Of a DNA stretch of 64,000 bases, positions 48,489 to 60,161 are shown piece after piece. The notes below the pieces were generated by a model that was not told the DNA's origin, made no database searches, and saw only the letters and a program-made list of their open reading frames with translations. The stretch is taken from the NCBI GenBank assembly GCA_963995505.1, contig OZ023187.1, forward strand, positions 1,805,501 to 1,869,500, read 5' to 3'. Source of the stretch: Hypericum androsaemum. Lineage: Eukaryota; Streptophyta; Magnoliopsida; Malpighiales; Hypericaceae. Both the position numbers and the translations under genes were made by a program. Each line of letters starts with the position of its first letter. The first letter of the stretch is position 1.

Positions 48489-49384
48489 TAGGGATGGCAA
48501 TTAGATCCTTACTCTGAGGGTCTACCCTGATCTAGAGCCGAAGGGTCCAAGATCCGTTGACTTTGACCGTGGACCCTGATCCTGATATTTTAAAAGGATA
48601 AGGGCATGGATATGGATCTATAGGATCCTGCCCTGATCCTACCCGAATTTTTTAAATTAATATAATATATATTAATTATTAGACATAATACCAAATTCTC
48701 AATTTTTTGGTAGATAAATATTCTTTATTAAAATGAAAATTCAAAACAGAGCAAGCGAAAAAAGAAAGACAAGATACATAGTCCCGATATTTACATCGGT
48801 TACAATCTCACCTCCGACCAAAACGTTCCCTCAATCTCAAGAGGTGAAGAAGAGGGACCTATAAATCTTTGTAGGCAATCAAGAAAGTGAGCAGCGATTG
48901 ATTATGAATGATCGATGCATTCGTCCAAAAGACCCACTCTTGGGCATGAAAGAGCACAGAATTCAAGAGAAGCTCATTATTGCACCTCGCCTCATTGAAG
49001 ATAATACCTTACGAAGCAACCACAGGCCCCAAGTAATAGCAGTGAAAATCACAAACCAAATTCTCAATTTTAACTTACCCAACTTCAACTTTTTTTTATT
49101 TGCTTGTTTGATTTCTTTGTATTGATATGTTTAATGAATGAAAATATCTCATTGCTATTTGAAAACTATCAAAAGATAATTTGATTTTTTTGAATTAAAT
49201 ATTTTATAAAAAATACGGATCCGCGGGGTCGCTCTGATCCTACCCAGTTTTGTAGGACCCAGATCCTGTCCGAATCCTTATTTTTAAAGAGGATAAGGGT
49301 AAGAATCTGGATCGACCATTTAAAAAGAGGGTAAGAATCTGAGTCCTATAAATCCTACCCAGATCTTGCCCATTGCCATCCCTA
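48489..49384. mobile_element. Non-autonomous hAT element
   Basis: 896 bp with inverted ends TAGGGATGGCAAT / ATTGCCATCCCTA and a perfect 8-bp duplication CAAACAAC (48481-48488 and 49385-49392), the hAT hallmark. Subterminal regions are rich in ggatc/gatcc words on both sides. No transposase; a LINE fragment is nested inside. Confidence 0.92.
48707..49054 (-). mobile_element. 5'-truncated LINE nested in the hAT element
   Basis: 348 bp bounded by a 17-bp direct repeat, accaaattctcaatttt, at 48690-48706 and 49055-49071, the long duplication typical of target-primed LINE insertion. Read on the minus strand it ends in AATAAAGAATATTTATCTACC before a short A run, like plant L1 3' ends. Its coding part is broken and too short to classify further. 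Confidence 0.72.
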
Positions 49385-49437
49385 CAAACAACATTCACCG
49401 AACGTCCGAACCCAACAATAACCGGTTAATAATAATA

Positions 49438-50711
49438 GGGAAAAGTCCACATAAGTACCATGTGGTATCCGCGATTATCACTTGAGTACCCTGTGGTTTA
49501 AAAATGATAGAACCGGTCCAACTTTTTTCAATTTTTCTCACTTAAGTCTACCCAACCCGGTTCACCCATTTTTTGTCAAAACGACGTCGTTAAGACGCTT
49601 AGGTGGAGTGCCACGTGGTGGTGACTCAGAGTCATTGCTGATGTGACGATGTGTAAATTATCAAATTAGTTTATTATTTTTTTTAAAATCCATTATCCTC
49701 CCATCTCTCTCTCTTCTTCTTCCATGTTCATCTTCAACCCCTATCTTTCCAATTTTCAACCAAACATCAACAACGGAACCCAAATAAACACCACCCCAAA
49801 ACAAAAATCCAAAAGAAAGCAATTCCCACAAACCCTAGCTTGGAGACCCACGGTATTAGATTGGATTTGGAAGAATCCAACTTGAAAAGATGGAGAATCC
49901 ATCGCCACATCAGCCTCTTCCCTTCCTCTTCACCCTTCTTCAAACCAATCTCCAATCCCACCAACAACAACACCCATAAAACTCAAACTCCAACCCTCCC
50001 ATCTTCCCCCGAAGGCCAAGTTCGTTTCTCATCCCCTCCACCCTCTTCCCTTCAATCAGCCAACCAAATTTTTTCTGGGTTCGAAGTTCCTCCACGAACA
50101 AACTGTGAACAAAACCCAAATTTCAAAATTGCCTGAGATGGAGGAAGACGGCGGGCTTGAGTAGAGAGACGAGGTAAGGGACAGCGGGCTCGGCGGTGGC
50201 CATCCACTTCTGGGCTCGACGGTAGTCATCCACTTCTGGGCTCGACGCGTCCGACTCCCCCCACCTATCCTCTGACTTCTCCCACCTCTTCCTCCGGCGG
50301 TTCGACGATAAGGGCAATTCCCTCGGAGACGGTGTGCTTGGCGAGCTCACCGGGAAGCACAAGGCGGACGGCGGTCTGGATCTCCTGACACAAGCCCGTC
50401 GGCTCCTGTTCAGTTTCATCTCGGAGCTCCGAGTCGAACATAAGGGTTTTTAGAAAAATTATAAATAAATTAGGTACTAATATGGTAATTAACCCATTGC
50501 CAAGTCAGCAACAACTTAGTCCGAATCAAAGACACGTGGCAGTCCACCTAAGCGTCTGAACGACGTCGTTTTGACAAAAACGGGTGAACCGGGTTGGGTA
50601 GACTTAAGTGAGAAAAATTAGAAAAAATTGGACCGGTTCTATCGTTTTTAAACCACAGGGTACTCAAGTGATAATCGCGGATACCACAGGGTACTTATGT
50701 GGACTTTTCCC
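49438..50711. mobile_element. Mutator-like element (Pack-MULE) with histone H2B fragment
   Basis: 1,274 bp with inverted repeats of about 180 bp (49438-49620 and 50530-50711) starting GGGAAAAGTCCACATAAGTA, and a perfect 9-bp duplication ATAATAATA (49429-49437 and 50712-50720). No transposase. The interior is GC-richer and gene-like: a short plus-strand frame from ATG 49890 (MENPSPHQPLPFLFT), and a minus-strand frame with a histone H2B piece. The right end is about 400 bp upstream of the beta-tubulin start codon. Confidence 0.93.
50265..50441 (-). CDS. 58-codon chimeric frame containing an H2B C-terminal piece
   Basis: An intact small frame inside the Pack-MULE. Its middle reads [18 protein letters not shown] then TVSEG, the alphaC region of histone H2B (plant H2[23 protein letters not shown]). 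It is preceded by an acidic leader ([14 protein letters not shown]) and followed by an acidic tail ([12 protein letters not shown]), neither from H2B. The histone fold itself is missing, so it cannot form a nucleosomal H2B. Whether it is transcribed is unknown; it may be only a captured fragment. Confidence 0.65.
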   Translation of the reverse strand: MFDSELRDETEQEPTGLCQEIQTAVRLVLPGELAKHTVSEGIALIVEPPEEEVGEVRG

Positions 50712-50720
50712 ATAATAATA

Positions 50721-51108
50721 AGTAATAACAACCTATGTTGATCAAACCTGGAAGGGTAAACAACTAATTCCGGTAAAAAAAGCCGCTGTAAAATCCCGAT
50801 TTTCACCGCTACCGTGAAAATCGCTCTCCATTAGTAGCATCCAGCCTGTAACCCTAATACGCTCCACCCCACAAAATTTCAAATTTCAAAAAAACCAACT
50901 TTCCCACCCGTTGCAAGCCAATCCTCCACCGTCGGATCAAACTCATACCCCTAATCCCAGCCGTCCGATCCCAACCCAAAAACCAAAAGACGTTACTCAT
51001 CCCCCTATTAATGCCCCGCTCCTCTCCTTCCCCGACCCTCTCATTTCAAAATCCCCTTTCTCCCCTCGGCCTCCGAAACCCTAACCCTAGAAGATTTAGC
51101 GAGTGAAG
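50721..51108 (+). promoter_or_regulatory. Beta-tubulin promoter and 5' UTR
   Basis: The 388 bases between the Pack-MULE duplication and the tubulin ATG. Contains a hairpin, CGATTTTCAC at 50797-50806 and GTGAAAATCG at 50814-50823. A C-rich region follows with a possible TATA-like ctattaatg near 51004, and a telo-box AAACCCTAACCCTA at 51076-51089 close to the start codon. So the native promoter left downstream of the transposon is short. Confidence 0.6.
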
Positions 51109-52862
<1,754 letters not shown>

Positions 52863-53719
52863 AACTCTTCTGTTGAACCTCAACTTCCTGTTGCTGGTTT
52901 TTTTAGTATTTGTAGCTATTAAATGGTGAACCTCATTGTGACAGTACCAGGAAAATAGCTCTTGCCATGAACCTCTTATCTTGCTTATATCCTCTCTTGA
53001 ACATCTTATCTTCGGAATTATATCAAGCTTTTTTCCTATGTTTTTACTTATTTTTTCGTTAATACCTATCCTTGCACCTAGTCGGTTGAATAATTATCTG
53101 GATAAAGTTTTAATAACGTTGAGTTTTCGAGACTCGAATTTAATATTTTTTGGTTAATAAAATTGATTTATCAACTTGTAGTTACTTGTTGGCAATATTT
53201 TTTACTTATTTGCACCATCATTTTGTAAAGATTAAATGTTCTTTCCAGAGTTGCAAATTATTCGTTTGAACGCGCATGTATAATATTATTATCGTATTGA
53301 TTAGTCATGAATTAAAAACTATATCAGACTAAAATTTTGATCCAGTATTTTAAATAGGCTACGCAAATCCACATAATAAGACAACCACCATGTAATATGA
53401 AGAAATTATTAGATCTTATCTTATATAGCAGTTCTAGGTTACATTTTTTCTTCTGTAATTATGGGAGAAAGAAATTAATTTCCAGTGGGACAAGATTGGC
53501 TTTCATTAACTAGGTAGGTATACCGCAGACCAATATTATATTTCTAAGATTTATAGTGGGACAATTGCCCCCACAAGGATCCCGCCCTGATTATTCTCGA
53601 GTATAATATATTTTAGGTAAAAGTGCACGTACACTAATATTACGTGGTTTAAGAATATTTGTTTCAATGATATAAATTTATCTAGTTTTTTAGGGTAGGA
53701 ATAGAGAGACTAAGATGTT
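52863..53719. other. Tubulin 3' flank
   Basis: 3' UTR followed by AT-rich spacer. No gene or bounded repeat seen. Confidence 0.5.
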
Positions 53720-54390
53720 TATTAATTTTTATTAACTGCGTACTGTGACATTAGTTCGAGTACATCGAGGAAGGCTAAACCCATTCAAATAATCTACATA
53801 ACAGTTATTGCAAAAACTGAATGGAATATCAGATATAACACAAGCGTAATCTATAGCCAAAGCATATTTCGAGAGGGAATCTGTCACCCGATTCTGTATC
53901 TGTGTCGTCCAGCACCGATCAAGTAACTCTCGTGCTCGGCTGATCAATTGGCCTGCGGATGATCTCGTCCCACCTCACGCCTGACATAGAGAAGAGCTAG
54001 GGAGGAGTCGACCTCTACCACTACCTGTCGAAAACCTCACTCTCATGCCAGCTCGAGTCCCAACACTAGAGCCCAAAGCTCCGCTACCAGGGAAGTGCAA
54101 CATCTGATACCCTTGGCAAATCCCCATAGCCAATATCTTGATGCATCTCATATAATCTCTACTGTACCAGAGAATCCCGGACTGCCAAGTGAAGCTCCAT
54201 CAATATTGAGCTTGATAAAGTTAGGTGGTGGGCGTGTCAACGATACAAGTACCTCGCGCAGAGGGGTTGGAGTATTTTGGTTAATCATAACACGAGGATA
54301 TAATAGAACGAGAGGACCTGAAATAGGCCCGTTGCGGAAGATTACAGCATTCTGCCATTTTCATAGCCACTAGCACGCAGTAAACAACCT
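53720..54390 (-). pseudogene. LINE RNase H domain remnant
   Basis: Minus-strand translation across two frames gives PPPNFIKLNIDGA, LVAELWALVLGLELA, VVVEVDSSLAL, ISRARELLDRCW and FSLPRCTRTNV. This is the RNase H-like C-terminal domain of plant L1-type non-LTR elements (KLNxDGA...E..A...GL). Frameshifts and stops break it. The open part 53732-53947 ends at the domain's C-terminus, followed by an AATAAA-like AT-rich end. Target duplications were not found. Confidence 0.8.
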
Positions 54391-55152
54391 ACTGATTGAA
54401 TACTTTTTTTTTGGACAAAATTTTTTATCTCTCATTAAATATTTATCAATCACATGACAATAGTGTACAAATCGATAAAACTGCAGAAATAATTTAATGG
54501 AATTTACCTATTTTTTAAATATTCCTTCCTTCTAGATCTGAAGATCTAGTAAGGAAAAATTGGAGATCTTGTCAATGTTGAACTTTATTTACCCGAATTG
54601 AATTAGTAATTGGTTACGATTTGAACGCCATGGTTCACGTGGAAAAAGTGTTATAGATTCACGTCCATGATTGGCCTGCGAGTTTACTATATTAGCTTCG
54701 GCAAATAATGCAGTAGATTGTAATGAAACGATATTTAAATCGTGACAAAATACATTTAATTAATTACGGGATTCAAGACATTAACTTGTCTTTTGTACAT
54801 GACTTTCTAATCTGATATATAAAAATATTCAATTTGGTTACTTTCTAGATATATAAAATATCCAATTTGTTTTCTCAAAATATCAAAATAATAATGAGAG
54901 TTAGTGGAAGTGATTAAAAACTTAAATTTATTTAATAAAATTTTCGATTAAAGCTTTACAGACTAAATGAGATATAAATAAAATTCGACAGTGTTTTCGT
55001 GAATAGCAGAAATTCATCAAAAATAAAATAAAATAAATGGGCGAATCGCCGGCAGACAAGATATTCTAGTACTAACAACGAAGATCATTCCTCTCACCAC
55101 ACATGAAAACATATAAAATAATTAAAAGAGAAACGTGTCGTCTCACGCTGCA
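54391..55152. other. AT-rich spacer upstream of the terpene synthase
   Basis: No gene seen; composition is strongly AT-rich with poly-A/T runs. Confidence 0.5.
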
Positions 55153-55159
55153 TATATAG
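55153..55159 (+). promoter_or_regulatory. Candidate TATA box of the terpene synthase
   Basis: TATATAG about 120 bases upstream of the ATG at 55275; position and sequence suit a TATA box but nothing else confirms it. Confidence 0.4.
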
Positions 55160-55274
55160 TACTTCAAAATCCATCGATTGTCCTTGTTTAAATACCGAAC
55201 TTCCACTAATCCTAATTCGAACTGCACATATAATTGTAGCAAGAGGAAAACACAAGGAAGAACCAGATCGAACG

Positions 55275-58200
55275 ATGTCGTCGCTTGGAATTTCTGCTGT
55301 TCCCACTTCAATCCAACCAGCTGCCCACCGTCCGACAGTGGAACTCCCTCCTACCATTTGGGCCGATTATTTTCTCTCTCACTCTACCACCTCCATTGTA
55401 ATTAATTTTTTTGCGTAAAATGTAATCAACAGCCCAATTAATTATGCTCATCGACCATTTATATATATTTTATTCATTTTTCAGGGGACTGTTAATTTGT
55501 CTAGTTACGAAGAAATTGAAGGGTTGAAAGGAGAAATCAGGCTGGTGCTCAAAGAATACTTGGGTCGAGATGGTGGTGTTGATGAAGTGTTGAAGCTAAT
55601 AGATGACATCCAACGGCTAGGAGTGGGCTACCATTTCGATGGAGAGATTAAAGCTGCTTTGGAGGAACTATCCCACGTCAATGTCGAGGGTTTCGATTTG
55701 ATCACTGTTTCTCTTTGGTTTCGGTTGCTTCGACAACAAGGCATCAATGTCGCCTGCGGTAATCCATTGCAGATTTTTCTAGTGTCGATGATAGGGGGTT
55801 GGATTGAACTGAAATAGATCAAGATTTTTGATTTATAGATACGGTTTTTGATGATTGTCAGATTTGTAGAGACGATTTTTAATGAAATCTGATGGTCCAA
55901 ACGAAATCCCCTCCGTATAGATAATTTTTATGTTGTCCTCACTCAATCCAAAATCTGATGATAGGGCAGTTCAACTCTCAAAATTAGGTCGTTTAAAAAA
56001 ACAAAAAACTCTCAAAATTAGGTGATGAGTAGGTTTCACACTTTTTAAGTTAAAGGTCTGCGGGGTTTAAATGATTTGCATGGCCCGATAGAATGTTAAT
56101 TCAAAATATTTTATAAATTACACGTTTAAATTACATCAAAATTTGTATTTTAAATTAAACTGTACAAGATTTTTCTTTTCGATCTGTAGCTACATCAATA
56201 ATTTAACAAAAGAAAAAGCAGAAAAGAATAATTTTCTTAGTAATAACATAATGAATATGTGAATATTTAATAAAAAATTCAGAATTATATATGAGAATTA
56301 ATGTCATCATTATTTAACTATGGTCTAACTAGGATATGTACGAAAGTATAGTAAAATAGTTGTGGATCCATAAGATTTATAATGTCCTTAGACCATACTT
56401 CTAAAATTGGGCACATATAGATACTTTAAACTTAGTTAAAATCAATATACATAGATTAATGAGGTACAAGTAAGATTCGACAACGCAATATGGATAAACT
56501 CTCCGACCCATGAGATATGTATATTTCTGACATCGCTAATAATTATCCGCTTTGTTTATATTTGTTGAATTAACATTGTAATTACCAAGCAGATGTATTT
56601 AACAAATACAAAGATTCCCAAGGGAACTTCAAGGCATCACTAGCCAGTGGTGTGGGTGGAATGCTAAGTTTATACGAGGCATCGCATTTAGCCACATGGG
56701 AAGACAAGCTCTTAGAGGAAGCCATGGAATTCACAACTAGAAATCTCAAGGCAGCCTTACCTGGCTTGAGCCCTAATCTTGCTTTGCAAGTCACCCATTC
56801 TCTCAAGTGGCCTCTTCGCTGCTCTCTGAATAGAGCCGAAGCAAGGTTCTATATAGATCTCTACTCCGAAGACGAGTCCCACAACCGTGCACTTCTCAAG
56901 CTTGCTAAGATAGATTTCAACACTTTGCAACAATTGCATCAGGAGGAGTTGCAGATCTTGACAAGGTTACAATTAATTATTTTTTTATGGCATACGACTT
57001 CGCCAACTAATTGAATAGTTTTATTATGATCGAAGCATACTCAAGTGATAAGTTATGGATCAATGTAAATTTTAGCAAAGTTTATGATATAGAAAGTTAA
57101 CCGAACTCTTCATAAATATGTTTATTTATAGGAGGCCTACAATGTTTATTTTTTTCTATGACTATTTTTTATTAAATTTATTGTGATTACACGTCAGGTG
57201 GTACAATAGTCTGGATTGGAAGAAGAATTTCCCCTATTCGAGAGATAGGATTGTTGAGAGCTACTTTTGGATGCTACACCTATACTTTGAACCACAATAT
57301 TCTCTTGGGAGGATTATCATGACCAAGATTTGCCAAATGACTACCCTTTTGGATGATACTTACGACAACTACGGACTATTCGAAGAACTTCAAATTTTAA
57401 CAGAGGCGATCAATAGGTAATTAAACATTATCATACGTGCTGGCAAACACATGAACGCACGATTGATTAACATGCATGTATTAATACACGAATTATACGC
57501 GTATGTACGTACTTTCCAAAAAATACGTTATATATGTAATTACAGTGTGTTCATTGCTTCTCTTGTGCAACTGTTCGCTTCCAGAATATTCATCGTATTT
57601 ATGATGTGTTTTGGGATCTAATAAATCTACCGTTCCAAAAAAAAAATTGAACAGTGGCATTCTTATATGATCAGGTGGGATATTGAGGTCATTGATATAC
57701 TCCCAGAGAACATGAAGATGCTTTATCGAGTATTAATTGATATATACTCGGAGGTTGAGGACACAGTGAGAAAAGAAGGAAGATTATATTGCATGTACTA
57801 CGTAAAACAAGCGGTAAGTACCTAATCCATACCTTTACTATGATTTTTGTACTCAATTCAAAATATTAAAAGGTGTAAATTTGATATACTAAAAAAAAGG
57901 AATCAACGAAAATTTTCAAGTGTACTCTTTCCTAATAAAATTCATTAGGCTGAAATTTACACCAAATTTGAGATTGCCTATAAAACAAAGGTGACGTCAC
58001 GAGATTATCATTCTGCTTCAATCAAGGGCTGAGCTAGCTTAGAATTAGCGGTCGCTTAATTTATCGAATTATTAAATTTTCTAATTTGATCTCAGAAAAT
58101 TTCAATTTGCACCCACTATTTGACTTTTTGCAAAAACTTCTTAACATTTTGATAGAACAAGTATATTTATCCCAAAAAAAGGTTCTCACTCCACCTTGAC

Positions 58201-58528
58201 TCTGATTATATATATGTATATTCTAGTTAGATATGAATATCGTAACTAACTAGACTCAGAACAAATAAATTTGGTTCAGATGAAGAACCAAGTGGAAGCC
58301 TACTTTGGAGAAGCTAAGTGGCGTCAGGAAGCCTACGTTCCCAACTTCGGTGAGTACATGAAAGTGGCGATCCCAAGTTCTGCCATTTTAATGCTCACAT
58401 TGTCTTCCTTTGTTGGAATGGGAGAGATTGCAACTGAGGAGGCTTTTAAATGGATTTTTAATTACCCAAAGATCCTAATTTCCATGGCAGTTCATGGCAG
58501 GCTCCTAGATGACATTGTGTCTCACGAG
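55275..58528 (+). CDS. TPS: Terpene synthase (TPS-a-like), six exons, 3' end displaced
   Basis: Terpene synthases cyclise prenyl diphosphates. Exons: 55275-55397, 55485-55758, 56593-56965, 57198-57416, 57675-57813 and 58280-58528. The last three are 219, 139 and 249 nt, exactly the conserved lengths of plant TPS genes; 459 codons in frame. A short N-terminus (MSSLGISAV...[10 protein letters not shown]) with no obvious plastid peptide and no strict RRx8W suggests a cytosolic, TPS-a type sesquiterpene synthase. RDR is at residues 272-274. The metal-binding DDTYD is at residues 309-313. The second metal motif begins as DDIVSHE at the very end of exon 6, so its last acidic residue is in the missing exon. 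About 90-100 C-terminal residues are absent: the next intron contains a copia element that runs off the window. Product specificity cannot be told. Confidence 0.92.
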
Positions 58529-58564
58529 GTACTTTTTAAGTCTTTAATTAATCAATTTTACATC

Positions 58565-59218
58565 TGATGGTTTTGACGCGTAATTAATGAGTAATTATGT
58601 GTTAAACTCATTTAATTAACAAACTAATTCGTTAATAATAAATCACTTACTTGTTGAAGTAAGAGGTCCACAGGCTCGGGTCCACAACTTCTTCGTGCTA
58701 GTCGAATTACGATCACGTTTGAACGGATTCGTAATTGCTTTTCACGAGATTTCCTTTATTGAAAATCTGATTAAAATTCTGGAACTGATCCGGAATTTTC
58801 CTTTCTTATTGAGTGGTTGTGGGAAAAATTACAAATTGGTCCAGCCAGATTTCCCCTTTTATAGGGAAATCCGGACAACCAAAATGCGCCACGTGGGGGC
58901 CACACGTCCGCCACGTGGCACGCCACGTGACGCCTCAGACCGCATGTCTGCCACGTGGCAAAGCTGCCATAGCTTTGCCACGTGGCGCTTTGGACCACAT
59001 GTCCGCCACGTGGCAAGGCTACGCCTAGCTTTACCACGTGGCGCCACGTGGCGTGCCACGCGGGCTGCCACATGTGACGTCACGCTGACGTGGCGCTTGC
59101 GTGGCTTCAGGCCGGTCAATGCGGGTTGACCGGCCCATCCAACCCAACTTTTTGGGTTTAATGGGCCCGGGCCCAATTAGGCACAATAATAATTGCCTAT
59201 TGGGCCCAAGGTCCAACA
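58565..59218 (-). repeat. Copia B 3' LTR
   Basis: 654 bp; minus-strand ends TGTTGGACC ... AACCATCA. The left boundary is inferred from the TG/CA rule and from similarity to the AAATCATCA end of copia A; the partner LTR is off the window. Confidence 0.78.
58889..59095. promoter_or_regulatory. G-box cluster in the copia B LTR
   Basis: Eight CACGTG palindromes, mostly as GCCACGTGGC, within about 160 bases (first near 58889, last near 59045), then a perfect TGACGTCA near 59076 and a further GACGTGG. CACGTG and TGACGTCA are binding sites of plant bZIP and bHLH factors (abscisic acid and light responses). Confidence 0.85.
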
Positions 59219-59228
59219 TCTCCCACTC

Positions 59229-60161
59229 AATTATTATTGACATTGATCAACAGTTATCAGATTTCTTCAAAGGATTTCGTGCGACCAACACACGTCGAGT
59301 ATGTTAAGCCAAATTCAAGAGCACAGACACTCAGGCTACTTGAATAGTAGCATCTCGACAACCTTCTTGTATAATTTATGCTATTATCCCAGGACTCATG
59401 TCACATTCCATTGTTCACATGAGTGATTTTAAATAATTATATTCGGGTTCACTATTGTACTTTTCAATACAATTGGTGCACCTGAACTATGAAACTCAGA
59501 ATGTGATGAACAGAGTTCCTTCTCCCTTAACTATATTCCTTTCATAATGATACAGCCTACTTTTTTGGTCAGCCCTGCCAGGTCGAATCGCTATGTCATA
59601 ACCTTTTTATGAACTTTCCAAGCTAGCAGCACTGGATCATACTTCCAGAATACGTTTAGGATCTTAAGGGTAGGTTTCGGGAATCACAATTCTCGAAAAT
59701 TGGTCTCACACCAGGGATTGTGAAATCACTCAACATTTTTATCCCATCCAGTAGTCGAGTAGCACACATGATACTGATCACGTGTTACGGTGTATTTTCC
59801 TTTTTAAAGAAACACATGTCATTTAACACCATACTAGAGTATCAGCCTTAGCTTAACTCTAGGCTAATAGGACAGACAGTATGATAAGTTTCACTTATAT
59901 CTTATCATATGGATTGTAGAAAATTCAAATGCAGCAACTTATTCCTGCATCCCATAAGAAAACTTGCTCTTAAGCAAGACGGCATTCCGCCATAGGACAT
60001 GCACTTATGAATGTCCAATAACTGCCTCATCTCAGCCAGGAATCAACTTCTTAACTCCCACTAAGGTAAACACCCGTGTGAGTGGGCTACTTCTCTGTCC
60101 GACATGTTTCACATTTAACTCATATTGCCAAATAAAAATTCCTTTATTCTAACTAATTGGA
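59229..60161 (-). other. Copia B 3' untranslated region
   Basis: Non-coding stretch between the polypurine tract and the RNase H stop. It shares long words with copia A 31990-32900 (for example the acacccgtgtgagtgggcta complement), supporting common descent. Confidence 0.7.

Noticed and set aside
49840..50136. 98-codon plus-strand frame as a host gene
   Set aside because: It lies entirely within the Pack-MULE. The frame from ATG 49890 ends after 29 codons and nothing in it is recognisable; it is probably another captured fragment.
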